Shown here: positions 35,195-44,289 of the stretch, piece by piece
Position numbering within the stretch: position 1 is the stretch's first letter
Layout of the letters: each line of letters opens with the position of its first letter
Origin: Arthrobacter silviterrae
Lineage (GTDB): Bacteria; Actinomycetota; Actinomycetes; Actinomycetales; Micrococcaceae
DNA: 64,000 nucleotides
Direction: 5' to 3'
NCBI RefSeq assembly: GCF_011045165.1
Contig: NZ_JAAKZI010000009.1
Coordinates: 1-64,000, forward strand
Made by a program: the position numbers and the translations under genes
Notes under the pieces: model-generated
What the model saw: only the letters and a program-made list of their open reading frames with translations
Told to the model about the DNA's origin: nothing
The model's database searches: none

Positions 35195-36078
35195 GCGAGT
35201 CAAACGAAACGAGCGGCCGGCATGCCGACGTCGACATTGCCGGGGTCGACACCGTAGTGGCGGAAGCCGCGGCACCGGAACGCGACATCGCCGTCAAGGT
35301 GGGCGACGACCTGGTCGAGGTGAAGAACCTCACCATGAGGTTCGGCGGCCTGCTGGCGCTGGACGACATCAGCTTTACCATCAAGCGCGGGGAAATTCTG
35401 GGGTTGATCGGCCCCAACGGCGCCGGCAAGACCACCTGCTTCAACGCCATGACAGGGGTATACAAGCCCACCAGCGGCCAGGTGCTGCTGGAGGGGCGGG
35501 TGCTCAACGGGGTCAAGCAGCACAAGATCACCCGTGCCGGACTGGCCCGCACCTTCCAGAACATCCGCCTTTTTGGCGAGATGACGGCGCTGGAAAATGT
35601 GGTGGTGGGCCTGGACGCCCGGCACAAGACGTCCGTGATCGGGGCCCTGCTGCGCCTGCCGCGGCACACCCGGGAAGAAAAGTCCGCCATCGAGCGGGGC
35701 ATGGCGCTGCTGGAATTTGTGGGCATTGCCGACCAGGCAGCCACGCTGTCCCGGCACCTGCCGTACGGCAGCCAGCGCCGCCTGGAGATTGCCCGCGCCC
35801 TCGCGACGGACCCCAAGGTGCTGTGCCTGGACGAGCCCGCGGCCGGCTTCAACCCTGCGGAAAAGGAAGAGCTCATGCAGCTCATCCGCACCATCCGCGA
35901 CGACGGCTACACTGTGCTGCTCATCGAGCACGACATGAAACTGGTCATGGGGGTGACCGACAGGATTGTGGTGCTGGAATTCGGGAAGAAGATTGCCGAC
36001 AATGTGCCATCCGTGATCAGGGAAGACCCGAAGGTCATTTCCGCTTACCTAGGGGAGCCCGAAGATGACTTTGCTTGA
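35191..36078 (+). CDS. livG: Branched-chain amino acid ABC ATPase LivG
   Basis: A 295-residue ATPase with a GTG start overlapping the livM stop. After a variable 40-residue acidic head it shows Walker A GPNGAGKTT, the Q-loop RTFQNIRLF, the signature region LPYGSQRRLEIARAL (LSGGQ replaced by LPYGS, normal for LivG), Walker B VLCLDEPAAGFNP and the switch HD in LLIEHDMKLVMG. It pairs with LivF on the inside of the membrane. It overlaps livF by 14 nt. Confidence 0.96.
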   Translation: MSESNETSGRHADVDIAGVDTVVAEAAAPERDIAVKVGDDLVEVKNLTMRFGGLLALDDISFTIKRGEILGLIGPNGAGKTTCFNAMTGVYKPTSGQVLLEGRVLNGVKQHKITRAGLARTFQNIRLFGEMTALENVVVGLDARHKTSVIGALLRLPRHTREEKSAIERGMALLEFVGIADQAATLSRHLPYGSQRRLEIARALATDPKVLCLDEPAAGFNPAEKEELMQLIRTIRDDGYTVLLIEHDMKLVMGVTDRIVVLEFGKKIADNVPSVIREDPKVISAYLGEPEDDFA

Positions 36079-36775
36079 GCTGAAAAACATTTCCGTGCAC
36101 TACGGGCGGATCCAGGCCATCAAGGAGATGTCCTTTACGGTGGAGGAAGGGGAGATCGTTTCCCTGATCGGGGCCAACGGTGCAGGGAAAACCACCACCA
36201 TGAAGACCATTTCCGGGCTGCTGAACCCTTCGGGCGGTTCCATTTCCTTCATGGGGCAGGACATCACCAAGATGAAGGCCCACATCCGCGTGGTGCAGGG
36301 AATCTCCCAGGCCCCCGAAGGGCGCGGGATCTTCCCCGCCATGACGGTCCTGGAGAACCTGGACATGGGGACCTTCGGCCGCAAGGACCGCAGCGGTGTC
36401 AGCGAGGACCTGGACCGCGTGTTCACCCTCTTCCCTCGCCTGAAGGAGCGCGAGAAGCAGTTCGGCGGCACCATGAGCGGCGGCGAGCAGCAGATGCTTG
36501 CCATTGGCCGCGCACTGATGTCCCGTCCCAAGCTGCTGCTGCTGGACGAGCCCTCCATGGGGCTGGCCCCGCAGTTCATCCGGCAGATCTTTAAGATCAT
36601 CACCGAGATCAACAGCCAGGGCACCACGGTGCTGCTCGTGGAACAGAACGCCAACCAGGCGCTGGCCCGGGCACACCGTGCCTTTGTGTTGGAGACCGGG
36701 GAGATCACGCACAGCGGCACCGGCAAGGAGCTGCTGGCGAATCCGGCCATCAAGGAGGCCTACCTAGGCGTCTAG
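36065..36775 (+). CDS. livF: Branched-chain amino acid ABC ATPase LivF
   Basis: A 236-residue ATPase, the standard LivF size. Walker A is GANGAGKTTT, the Q-loop is in VVQGISQAPEGRGIFPAMTV, the signature is MSGGEQQMLAIGRALM, Walker B is LLLLDEPSMGLAP and the switch region is LLVEQNANQAL. Last gene of livKHMGF. Its stop is followed by the repeat-rich convergent region 36786-37116, which contains the terminator. Confidence 0.97.
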   Translation: MTLLELKNISVHYGRIQAIKEMSFTVEEGEIVSLIGANGAGKTTTMKTISGLLNPSGGSISFMGQDITKMKAHIRVVQGISQAPEGRGIFPAMTVLENLDMGTFGRKDRSGVSEDLDRVFTLFPRLKEREKQFGGTMSGGEQQMLAIGRALMSRPKLLLLDEPSMGLAPQFIRQIFKIITEINSQGTTVLLVEQNANQALARAHRAFVLETGEITHSGTGKELLANPAIKEAYLGV

Positions 36776-36785
36776 CCCCACCTAA

Positions 36786-36884
36786 GATCCTCCCTCACCT
36801 TTTGTGGTGTTTTGGGGGGATCCTCCCTCACTTTTCGGGGTGTTTGGCGGGGATCCTCCCTCACCTTTAGTGCTTCCCGGGGTA
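36786..36884 (+). repeat. Three 33-nt tandem repeats, forward block
   Basis: GATCCTCCCTCAC starts at 36786, 36819 and 36852, each followed by CTTTT- and G-rich sequence, with a period of exactly 33 nt. The core CCTCCCTCACCTTTTG is the inverse of the core in the 32-nt block at 36974. It is non-coding, between convergent livF and the dehydrogenase gene. Confidence 0.9.
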
Positions 36885-36917
36885 GCCAGCGGGTCGCGCG
36901 GCTTCTCTCCCAACGGC

Positions 36918-36965
36918 CGACGGCGGCGGGTTACCTTCGATGCGGAAGGTGACCCGCCGCCGTCG
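36918..36965. terminator. 21-bp hairpin terminator between repeat blocks
   Basis: The left arm (36918-36938, beginning CGACGGCGGCGGGTTACC) pairs with 36945-36965 over GATGCG with one G-T wobble; TACTTTAA follows. It belongs to the same CGACGGCGG arm family as the hairpins at 28810 and 63620. It is central to the two inverted repeat blocks. Confidence 0.8.
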
Positions 36966-36973
36966 TACTTTAA

Positions 36974-37116
36974 GTTGAGGGAGGGTCGGGTGGAAACCGG
37001 CAAAAGGTGAGGGAGGGTCGGGCAGGAACCGACAAAAGGTGAGGGAGGGTCGGGCAGGAACCGACAAAAGGTGAGGGAGGGTCGGGCAGGAACCGACAAA
37101 AGGTGAGGGAGGGTCG
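36974..37116 (-). repeat. 32-nt tandem repeats, reverse block (4.5 copies)
   Basis: Units begin at 36974 (diverged), 37006, 37038, 37070 and 37102 (15 nt only), with a period of exactly 32 nt; the three units from 37006 are identical. The core GGTGAGGGAGGGTCGGGCAG contains the inverse of the forward-block core. It abuts the stop codon of the dehydrogenase gene at 37117. There are no unique spacers, so it is not CRISPR. Confidence 0.95.
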
Positions 37117-38214
37117 CTAGAGGTCGGTGCGGGAATCGTTGGGGTAGGTGACTCCGAGCTGGCGGCGGGCCTCGTCGAAGAGTTCCATGATGGCCACGGA
37201 GTCGTCCAGCGGCATGGTGGCGGATTCGGTCAGCCCGGCCTGGATGCAGCGGGTCACCTCGCGCAGCTGGTACGTGTAGCCGCGGCCCGGGTGCTCGAAT
37301 GACTCGGTGCGCACCCCGTCCCAGCCCACCGAGACACGCAGCCCCTTGGGATTGTTGGGGGAGCCCACGGTCTCCACAAAACCTTCCGTTCCGGCCACCG
37401 TGGCCACCCGCGGCCCTTGCGACACCAGGTAGCTCATCAGCTGCGCCTGCGCCCCGGAGGCATAGCTGAGCGACAGCGAATTCTGGGCATCCACGCCGGG
37501 GGCCGTCAGCTCGCCGGTGGCTGCCACGGCGGCCGGCTTGCCCAGCGTGGCCCAGGCCCACAGCAGCGGGTACACCGTGATGTCCAGGAGGGCGCCGCCG
37601 CCGTCGGCCGGGGCCCAAATGCGGGCGGTGTCGTCGAGCGGGGCCGGGAAGCCGAGGTCCGCACGCACCCACTTCACCTCGCCAATCTCGCCCGAGGCAA
37701 TGATCTCCAGCGCGCGCTGAAAGCCCGGGACAAAGCGCGCCCACACGGCCTCCATGAGGAACAGCTGCCGCTCCCGGGCCAGCGCCACCAGGGAACGTGC
37801 CTCCGCAGCAGTGATGGTCAGCGCCTTTTCGCACAAAACGTGCTTGCCATGCTCCAGCGCCGCCCGGGCAATGTCGTAATGCTGGGCGTGCGGGGTGGCG
37901 ATGTAGACGACATCCACCGCGGGGTCCTGCACCAGCTGGAGGTAACCCGGGGCACCCAGGCCGTCCGGACCGCCGTCGTAATAGTGGGAGGTGAAGCCAA
38001 AATCCTCGGCAAACGCCGCGGCGCTGGCCCCGCTGCGCGAACTGACGGCCGACAGCACGGCATCCTCCAGCAGGGCCAGGTCCGCCGTGACGGTCCTGGC
38101 GATGTTGCCTGTGGCCACCACGCCCCAGCGCAGGGGGGCGCCGGTGGCGGAGAGGGTCTCGGGGTTGAACGTGGTGTACCAGTCGGGACGGCCGACATAA
38201 CGGGGAATGGTCAT
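37117..38214 (-). CDS. Gfo/Idh/MocA-family NAD(P)-dependent dehydrogenase
   Basis: A 365-residue oxidoreductase. The Rossmann domain begins RWGVVATGNIARTVTADL, followed by VDVVYIATPHAQHYDIARAALEHGKHVLCEKALTI, where the EK(A/P) Lys is catalytic. The C-terminal alpha/beta domain includes GGGALLDITVYPLLWAW with the conserved Asp and Tyr. It is similar to trans-dihydrodiol/1,5-anhydrofructose-type dehydrogenases; the sugar or polyol substrate is unknown. The ATG at 38214 is chosen from the family start. Its neighbour is a sugar ABC operon on the same strand, but a strong terminator (38248-38292) separates them. Confidence 0.9.
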   Translation of the reverse strand: MTIPRYVGRPDWYTTFNPETLSATGAPLRWGVVATGNIARTVTADLALLEDAVLSAVSSRSGASAAAFAEDFGFTSHYYDGGPDGLGAPGYLQLVQDPAVDVVYIATPHAQHYDIARAALEHGKHVLCEKALTITAAEARSLVALARERQLFLMEAVWARFVPGFQRALEIIASGEIGEVKWVRADLGFPAPLDDTARIWAPADGGGALLDITVYPLLWAWATLGKPAAVAATGELTAPGVDAQNSLSLSYASGAQAQLMSYLVSQGPRVATVAGTEGFVETVGSPNNPKGLRVSVGWDGVRTESFEHPGRGYTYQLREVTRCIQAGLTESATMPLDDSVAIMELFDEARRQLGVTYPNDSRTDL

Positions 38215-38247
38215 GGCGCCATTCTGCCAGCTATTGGGGGGATGGCG

Positions 38248-38292
38248 AAGGCCCCGTCCGGTGTCGTGATGCACGACGCCGGACGAGGCCTT
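38248..38292. terminator. Terminator of the chvE operon
   Basis: The 21-nt arms 38248-38268 and 38272-38292 (core GTCCGGTGTCGTG / CACGACGCCGGAC) pair with only two imperfections over a 3-nt loop, and TTGGG follows on the + side. It separates the sugar transporter operon from the dehydrogenase downstream. Confidence 0.8.
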
Positions 38293-38318
38293 GGGCTGTT
38301 GTGTTGCCTTGGTTGGGG

Positions 38319-39425
38319 CTACTTGGTCAGCGGGCCAAGCACCTTGTCATTGGCGTATTCCTCGGCAGCGTTGGCCTTGGTCACGATCTTGGGAACCAGC
38401 AGGAACGCCGGAACAACCTTGGTGCCGTTGTTGTAGGAAGTGGGGTCGTTGATCTCCGGCTTGGTGCCCTTCTGCAGGCCCTTCACCATTTCGATGGCGT
38501 GGTTGACCAGCGCGGTGGTGTCCTTGTTGATCGTGGAGTACTGCTCCCCGGCCATGATGGACTTGACGGATTCAACCTCGGAGTCCTGGCCGGTGACGGT
38601 CGGGACGGGCTTGCCGGCGGCCTTCACGGAGGTGATGATGGCGCGTGCCAGGGTGTCGTTCGGGGACAGCACGCCGTCCAGGGCGGCCGTGCCGTAGCTG
38701 CCCACCAGCAGGGAGTCCATGCGCTTCTGGGCGTTCTCGGCCTTCCAGCCCTGGGTCACTGCCTGCTCGAAGGTCTTCTGGCCGGAAACAACCTTGAGGG
38801 TGCCGTCCTGGATCTTGGGCTGGAGGATCTTCATGGCGCCGTCAAAGAAGACCTTGGCGTTGGCGTCGTCGGGGGAGCCGGCGAAGAGCTCGATGTTGTA
38901 CGGGCCGTTCGGCTTCTTGGCCTTCATGCCGTCCAGCAGGGCCTGGCCCTGGAGCTCACCGACCTTGAAGTTGTCGTAGGCCACGTAGTAGTCCACGTTC
39001 GGGGTGTTCAGCAGCAGGCGGTCGTAGGCGATGACCGTTGCGCCGGCATCCTTGGCCTGCTTGAGCTGCGTGCCCAGCTGGCCGCCGTCGATGGCGCCGA
39101 CAATGATGACCTTGGCGCCCTTGGCCACCATGGCGCTGATCTGGTTCTGCTGCTCGGCAACGCCGCCGTTGGCAAACTGGACGTCGCCCTTGAAGCCGGC
39201 CTGGGTGAGCCCGTCGTTGAAGAGTTTCTCCGCCAGGACCCAGTTTTCACTGGTCTTCTGGGGAAGCGCGACGCCGATCAGCGCGTCCGCGGCGAAACCG
39301 CCTGCCGCGCCGGAGGACGCTGCGGGCGCAGCCGCGCGTCCGCAGCCCGTCAGTGCCAGGGCGGAGGCCGCCAGGACAACCGCCATGGTTTTGGCAGCCT
39401 TGTTGAGCTTGAACATGGTGTTCAC
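38319..39425 (-). CDS. chvE: Multiple-sugar ABC transporter binding lipoprotein, ChvE-like
   Basis: A 368-residue lipoprotein. Signal peptide residues 4-27 end in the lipobox ALTGC. The mature protein is the ribose/galactose-binding type: IGVALPQKTSENWVLAEKLFNDGLTQAG, ISAMVAKGAKVIIVGAIDG, AYDRLL and the central GPYNIELFAGSPDDANAKVFFDGAM, plus VTGQDSEVESVKSI. ChvE-GguAB systems take up several monosaccharides such as glucose, galactose, xylose or arabinose. A GTG at 39425 begins the frame; an ATG three codons later (39416) is equally possible. It is the last gene of mmsA-mmsB-chvE. Confidence 0.92.
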   Translation of the reverse strand: MNTMFKLNKAAKTMAVVLAASALALTGCGRAAAPAASSGAAGGFAADALIGVALPQKTSENWVLAEKLFNDGLTQAGFKGDVQFANGGVAEQQNQISAMVAKGAKVIIVGAIDGGQLGTQLKQAKDAGATVIAYDRLLLNTPNVDYYVAYDNFKVGELQGQALLDGMKAKKPNGPYNIELFAGSPDDANAKVFFDGAMKILQPKIQDGTLKVVSGQKTFEQAVTQGWKAENAQKRMDSLLVGSYGTAALDGVLSPNDTLARAIITSVKAAGKPVPTVTGQDSEVESVKSIMAGEQYSTINKDTTALVNHAIEMVKGLQKGTKPEINDPTSYNNGTKVVPAFLLVPKIVTKANAAEEYANDKVLGPLTK

Positions 39426-39474
39426 TTTCTGTTGGGTTACGTGAAGTGTTGCTCGGTGGTGCTTCGGGGAAGAA

Positions 39475-40743
39475 TTAGGATTCGGTCCTGACGGCGTCCC
39501 TGAGGGGTTCGGCCACGGCCAGGTCCGGATTGTCCCGGCCGCCCAGCTTCTTCATCATCAGGCCGATGAAGGACGCCTTGCCCTGGGACTTGTTGTAGAC
39601 GTCAAAGACGACGGCGGCCAGCAGGACCAGGCCCTTGATGATCTGGGTCATGTCCGAACCGACGCCCATCAGCTGCAGGCCGTTGTTCAGCACGGCCATG
39701 ACCAGGCCACCAATCATGGAGCCGACCACGGTGCCGACGCCGCCGGTGACTGCGGCGCCACCGATGAAAACGGCGGCAATGGCATCCAGTTCCCAGCCGA
39801 CGCCGTCGGACGGGCCGGAGGCGTTGGAGCGGGCCACGAAGATCATGCCGGCCAGCCCGGCCAACACGGCCATGTTGAGGATGACCAGGAAGTCGGTGCG
39901 CTTGCTCTTGACGCCGGAGAGTGCGGCTGCGTGCCTGTTGCCGCCCACTGCGTAGATGTGGCGGCCGATGGTGGTGCGGGCGGCGATGAAGCCGTAGGCC
40001 AGGACCAGGACGCCCAGGATGATGCCGGGGACCGGGAAGGACGTGCCGGGGCGGCCCGTGGCGAACAGGTAGGTGGCGTAGAGGACCACGGCGCACAGGA
40101 TCACGAGCTTGGTGATGGTGACCCAGAGGGGCTTGACGTCGGCGCCCAGCGCCACGGCCTTGCGGTGGTTGCGCAGCCCGCTCCAGATGAGGGCGGCGAC
40201 GATGATGAAGCCGACCAAAAGGGTCAGGTTGTTGTAGCCGGTGTCCGGGCCGACTTCATTCAGGTAGCCGGCGCCGATGAACTGGAAGTCGGTGGGCACG
40301 GGCACGGTCAGGGACTTGCCGAAGTATTGGTTGGCGCCGCGGAAGAGGAGCATGCCGGCCAGGGTGACGATGAAGGCCGGGATGCCCACATAGGCCACGA
40401 AGAAGCCCTGCCAGGCACCAATCAGGGCACCCAGCACCAGGCCCACCACAATCCCCATGTACCAGGGCAGGTGCCAGTCACGCATGGTCAGGGCCACCAC
40501 AATGCCCACGAAGGCGGCAACGGAGCCCACGGAGAGGTCAATGTGGCCGGCGATGATGACCAGCACCATACCGATGGCCAGGATCAGGATGTAGGAGTAG
40601 CCATTGACCAGGTTGATGACGTTGTCCGGGGTGAGAATCACTCCGCCTGTCATGAACTGGAAGAAGACGATCAGGGCGACGAGCGCGAAGATCATCCCGA
40701 ATTGGCGGGTGTTGCCGCCGAATAGCTGTTTGATGGCGTTCAT
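39475..40743 (-). CDS. mmsB: Multiple-sugar ABC permease MmsB/GguB
   Basis: A 422-residue permease of the ribose/xylose class with about ten membrane segments. Marker stretches are LAIGMVLVIIAGHIDLSVGSVAAF, WQGFFVAYVGIPAFIVTLAGMLLFRG, RHIYAVGGNRHAAALSGV (ATPase-contact loop) and VFIGGAAVTGGVGTVVGSMIGGLVM. Its length is that of GguB/XylH, larger than RbsC. It lies 24 nt after the mmsA stop and 49 nt before chvE, so it belongs to the same transcript. Confidence 0.94.
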   Translation of the reverse strand: MNAIKQLFGGNTRQFGMIFALVALIVFFQFMTGGVILTPDNVINLVNGYSYILILAIGMVLVIIAGHIDLSVGSVAAFVGIVVALTMRDWHLPWYMGIVVGLVLGALIGAWQGFFVAYVGIPAFIVTLAGMLLFRGANQYFGKSLTVPVPTDFQFIGAGYLNEVGPDTGYNNLTLLVGFIIVAALIWSGLRNHRKAVALGADVKPLWVTITKLVILCAVVLYATYLFATGRPGTSFPVPGIILGVLVLAYGFIAARTTIGRHIYAVGGNRHAAALSGVKSKRTDFLVILNMAVLAGLAGMIFVARSNASGPSDGVGWELDAIAAVFIGGAAVTGGVGTVVGSMIGGLVMAVLNNGLQLMGVGSDMTQIIKGLVLLAAVVFDVYNKSQGKASFIGLMMKKLGGRDNPDLAVAEPLRDAVRTES

Positions 40744-40767
40744 GGGGGTCCTGTTTCTTCCCTTGGT

Positions 40768-42348
40768 CTAGGCAGATTTCTTGGCAGCGGTCATGCGTTT
40801 CATCAACGATTCCTGGCTGGCCTGGCTTTTGTTCAGGACGCCGGTGATGGCGCCTTCAAAGATGGTGTAGATCCTGTCCGAAATGCCCAGCAGTTCGGGC
40901 AGTTCGGAGGAGATGACGATGACGCCCTTGCCCTGGTTGGCGAGGGCCTGGATGATGCCGTAAATCTCATACTTGGCGCCGACGTCGATCCCGCGGGTGG
41001 GTTCGTCCAGGATGAGGAGGTCCGGGTCGGTGAACATCCACTTGGCCAGGACCACCTTTTGCTGGTTCCCGCCGGAAAGCTTCGACACGCCCTCATCCAC
41101 GCTGGGCGTCTTGGTGCGCAGCTGCTTGCGGTATTGCTCGGCCACCTCGTATTCCTTGCCAAGGTTCACCACCGAGCGCTTGGAGATGGCATCGAGGTTG
41201 GCGGCGACAGTGGTGGTCTTGATGTCGTCGAGGAGGTTCAGCCCCAGGGTCTTGCGGTCTTCGGTGACATAGCCCAGGCCGTGCTTGATGGCCTCGGGGA
41301 CGTTGCGAAGGGTGATTTCCTTGCCGTCCTTGATGATCTGCCCCGAAATGTAGTGGCCGTAGGAGCGGCCGAAGAGGGAGCGCGCCAGCTCGGTGCGCCC
41401 GGCACCCATGAGGCCGGCAAAGCCGACAATCTCCCCGCGGCGGACATTGAAGCTGGAGTTCTTGCACACCAGCCGGTCCGCAATTTGTGGGTGCCTGACG
41501 GTCCAGTTCTTGACTTCGAAGAAGACCTCGCCGATTTTGGGCGTGTGCTCGGGGAAGCGCGATTCGAGCGTCCGGCCCACCATGCCCTTGATGATCCGGT
41601 CCTCGTCCACGCCGTCTGCCTTGACGTCCAGGGTCTCGATCGACTTGCCGTCGCGGATGATGGTGATGGAGTCGGAGACCTGCTCGATCTCGTTGAGCTT
41701 GTGGGAAATCATGATGCAGCTGATGCCCTTGCCCTTCAGGCCGCGGATCAGGTCCAGGAGGTGCTGGGAATCGGACTCGTTCAGGGCTGCCGTGGGCTCG
41801 TCGAGAATGAGCAGCTTGACCGACTTGTTGAGGGCCTTGGCGATTTCCACCAGCTGCTGCTTGCCGACGCCGATTTCCTTGACGGGGGTGTCGGGGTCCT
41901 CGCTCAACCCCACCCGGGCCATCAGCTCGATGGTCCGCAGCCGGGCTTCGTCCCAGTTGATGATGCCGAACTTGGTGGGTTCGTTGCCGAGGAAGATGTT
42001 CTCGGTGATGGAGAGTTCAGGGATCAGCGCGAGTTCCTGGTGGATGATCACGATGCCGGCGTGCTCGCTGGCCCGGATGTCCTTGAATTGGCAGACCTCG
42101 TTCTGGAACACGATCTCGCCGTCGTAGCTGCCGTAAGGGTAGACGCCGGAGAGGACCTTCATGAGCGTGGACTTGCCGGCCCCGTTTTCGCCGCAGATTG
42201 AGTGGATCTCGCTGGCGCGGACTGTGATGGAGACGTCGGAGAGGGCCTTGACGCCGGGAAATTCCTTGGTAATGGATTGCATCTGAAGAATGATGGGGTT
42301 TGCGGACGGCATGAGCGTGTCGCTTTCCAAGACGGACGTCTTTGTCAT
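40768..42348 (-). CDS. mmsA: Multiple-sugar ABC ATPase MmsA/GguA (double cassette)
   Basis: A 526-residue protein with two fused ATPase cassettes. The first has Walker [10 protein letters not shown], a signature region reading [15 protein letters not shown] and Walker [12 protein letters not shown]. The second has a degenerate Walker A (GLMGAGRTE, usual in this class), [15 protein letters not shown] and [14 protein letters not shown]. It energises sugar uptake with MmsB and ChvE. First gene of the operon. It starts 121 nt from the end of the ROK regulator, and a TTAACGCAA half-site lies in that gap. Confidence 0.95.
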   Translation of the reverse strand: MTKTSVLESDTLMPSANPIILQMQSITKEFPGVKALSDVSITVRASEIHSICGENGAGKSTLMKVLSGVYPYGSYDGEIVFQNEVCQFKDIRASEHAGIVIIHQELALIPELSITENIFLGNEPTKFGIINWDEARLRTIELMARVGLSEDPDTPVKEIGVGKQQLVEIAKALNKSVKLLILDEPTAALNESDSQHLLDLIRGLKGKGISCIMISHKLNEIEQVSDSITIIRDGKSIETLDVKADGVDEDRIIKGMVGRTLESRFPEHTPKIGEVFFEVKNWTVRHPQIADRLVCKNSSFNVRRGEIVGFAGLMGAGRTELARSLFGRSYGHYISGQIIKDGKEITLRNVPEAIKHGLGYVTEDRKTLGLNLLDDIKTTTVAANLDAISKRSVVNLGKEYEVAEQYRKQLRTKTPSVDEGVSKLSGGNQQKVVLAKWMFTDPDLLILDEPTRGIDVGAKYEIYGIIQALANQGKGVIVISSELPELLGISDRIYTIFEGAITGVLNKSQASQESLMKRMTAAKKSA

Positions 42349-42442
42349 TGCCCCACAGCCACAACAGGTGAGTGGGTGTGATGCGGTACATCAAAATTTG
42401 GTACTTAGGAGATTCAACTCGGTTGCGGCGTTGACGTCAAGC

Positions 42443-42454
42443 CTTTAACGCAAC
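42443..42454. promoter_or_regulatory. Candidate ROK operator half-site before mmsA
   Basis: CTTTAACGCAAC shares TTAACGCAA with one arm of the inverted repeat in front of the ROK gene (43715-43744). It is about 95 nt upstream of the mmsA start, a suitable place for repression of the sugar operon. Confidence 0.4.
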
Positions 42455-42469
42455 AGGATGGTAACGGTT

Positions 42470-43675
42470 TTACAAAGTTTGCTGCGAGGGCTCGTGCTGA
42501 AACACCAGCGACACGGCCCCCAGGGCTTCCGAGCGCGGTCCCAGCGACGAGGTGGCCAGAGTGGTGTTCTCCCCGACCACGGGCACGGCGTGGCGCAGCA
42601 GGCCGCGGCGCACGGGTGTGAGCAGGAGTTCGCCCAGGGTGGCCAATGGCCCGCCGATGACGATGACATCCGGGCTCATCAGGTTGGAGATCGTGGCGAG
42701 TGCGCGGCCCACAGCAGTGCCGGCGTCCTCCAGCACGCGCAAGGTGGTGGGGTCCCCGGACTTGGCCTGCCGGACAATGTCCTCCGCGTCGATGGGTTGC
42801 GACCTGTCGCGGCTGAGCAGTTGGATCATGGTGGCCGTGGAGGCTATGGTTTCCAGGCAGCCGCGGTTCCCGCACCGGCAGATCAGTCCGGCCTCGGTGA
42901 TGGTCAGGTGCCCGATTTCGCCGGTCACCCCGATGCTGCCTGAATACAGCGCCCCGTTCACGATCAGGCCGGCACCGATGCCCGTGCCGATCTTGACGAA
43001 GACCAGGTTGGGGACGGCGGCAAAGGCGCCCCAGGAGATTTGGGCCAGGGCGCCGAGGTTGGCGTCATTCTCAATGAATACGGGCAGGTTCAGGGCGGAT
43101 TTGAGCCGTTCATGGAGGTTGATGCCCACCCATTCGGGAAGGATGGCACCCTGGATGACCTTCCCCGTCCGCCGGTCGATGGGCCCCGGGATTCCGGCCC
43201 CCGCGCCGATCAGGTTCGAGCGGGAAATGCCATTTTCCGCAAGCAGCACCTCAAGGAGCTTGGCGGCGGCGGCAATGCCCACCGTGGCATCGTGTCCCAG
43301 GGGAAGCGGGATCTCACGTTCTGCCACCACCTGGTGGGAGCGGTTGGCCAGGACCACGCGGAGGTGGCTGCGGCCAAAGTCGATTCCTGCCGCAATGGAG
43401 CTGTCCCCGACGTAGCGCACGGAGTGTGCGCGCCGCCCGGAACTGGTGGTGGGTGTCAGGCTGACCAGGCCGGCAGTGTGCATGCTCTTGACGATGTTGG
43501 ACACGGTGGCGGTCGACAGCCCGGTCATTCTGGACAGCTCTGCCTGGGTGGCGGGCCCGCCGCGCAGCAGCTGGTCCGTCACCCGGAGCTGGTTGCGCAT
43601 CCGCAGGGCGGATTGCGATCCGGGATTGGCGGATCGGCCAGCTTTGGGGCGCGCGGTGGTTTCGTCGTCGAACAT
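42470..43675 (-). CDS. ROK-family transcriptional repressor
   Basis: A 401-residue NagC/XylR-type regulator. The N-terminal winged helix (residues about 25-75) reads LLRGGPATQAELSRMTGLSTATVSNIVKSM. The ROK domain has AAGIDFGRSHLRVVLAN, GAGAGIPGPID, ENDANLGALAQ, FVKIGTGIGAGLIVNG and a zinc-type motif CRCGNRGCLE. The ATG at 43675 is preferred to a TTG two codons earlier. It probably senses a sugar brought in by the adjacent mmsA-mmsB-chvE system and represses that operon and itself. Confidence 0.93.
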   Translation of the reverse strand: MFDDETTARPKAGRSANPGSQSALRMRNQLRVTDQLLRGGPATQAELSRMTGLSTATVSNIVKSMHTAGLVSLTPTTSSGRRAHSVRYVGDSSIAAGIDFGRSHLRVVLANRSHQVVAEREIPLPLGHDATVGIAAAAKLLEVLLAENGISRSNLIGAGAGIPGPIDRRTGKVIQGAILPEWVGINLHERLKSALNLPVFIENDANLGALAQISWGAFAAVPNLVFVKIGTGIGAGLIVNGALYSGSIGVTGEIGHLTITEAGLICRCGNRGCLETIASTATMIQLLSRDRSQPIDAEDIVRQAKSGDPTTLRVLEDAGTAVGRALATISNLMSPDVIVIGGPLATLGELLLTPVRRGLLRHAVPVVGENTTLATSSLGPRSEALGAVSLVFQHEPSQQTL

Positions 43676-43714
43676 AAACAAAAGCGTGCCCTACTCCGCC
43701 CTTGAGGTCAAGAA

Positions 43715-43744
43715 CTTAACGCGAGTTTTGTGATTTGCGTTAAG
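43715..43744. promoter_or_regulatory. Candidate ROK operator (autoregulation)
   Basis: CTTAACGC (43715-43722) and GCGTTAAG (43737-43744) are perfect inverted arms with 14 nt between them, 40-70 nt upstream of the ROK start. Matching TTAACGCAA is found before mmsA. Confidence 0.5.
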
Positions 43745-43770
43745 CGGGTTTAGTCAAGCGTCTGCCGCAG

Positions 43771-44289
43771 TCAGCCGTGGATGGCCTTGTGCTTGCGGGC
43801 CAGCTCCACATAGTGCGCTGCGTTTTCCCGCACATGCTCCTGTTCCTCCGTGGTCAGCTCCCGCCGGACCTTGCCGGGCACCCCGGCCACCAGGGAACCG
43901 GCGGGAATCACTGCGCCCTCCAGGACCACGGCCCCGCCGGCCACCAGGGAACCGGCGCCAATGACGGCCCCGTTCATGACGGTGGCGCCCATGCCGATCA
44001 GGCAGTTGTCCTCCACGGTGCAGCCGTGCACCACTGCATTGTGGCCCACGCTGACGCCGTCGCCAATGGCGGTGGGGAAGCCTGGGTCGGCATGGAGCAC
44101 CACGTTGTCCTGCAGGTTGGAACCGGCCCCCACCGTGATGGAATTCGTGTCGCCGCGCACAACCACGCCGTAGAACGCACTGGAATCCTCACCGAGGGAG
44201 GCCTGGCCGATGAGGGTGGCTGTCGGCGCCACGAAGGCCGATTCGTGGACGGAGGGCGAGTGGCCGTCGAAGTCGATGAGCTGGTTCAT
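43771..44289 (-). CDS. Gamma-carbonic-anhydrase-like hexapeptide protein
   Basis: A 172-residue left-handed beta-helix protein. Hexapeptide repeats run from about residue 12 to 130. The metal-binding pattern of the gamma-CA/PaaY/YrdA group is present: GDTNSITVGAGSNLQDNVVLHAD, then SVGHNAVVHG, giving His near 67, 84 and 89. It ends with a C-terminal amphipathic helix (EEQEHVRENAAHYVELARKHK). The family includes active carbonic anhydrases and CoA thioester hydrolases (PaaY); which applies is unclear. The ATG at 44289 fits the family. It is divergent from the DavA-like amidase across about 190 nt. Confidence 0.9.
   Translation of the reverse strand: MNQLIDFDGHSPSVHESAFVAPTATLIGQASLGEDSSAFYGVVVRGDTNSITVGAGSNLQDNVVLHADPGFPTAIGDGVSVGHNAVVHGCTVEDNCLIGMGATVMNGAVIGAGSLVAGGAVVLEGAVIPAGSLVAGVPGKVRRELTTEEQEHVRENAAHYVELARKHKAIHG

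Noticed and set aside
36974-37116. 32-nt tandem repeats as a CRISPR array
   Set aside because: The units follow each other directly with no unique spacers and no cas genes are nearby.
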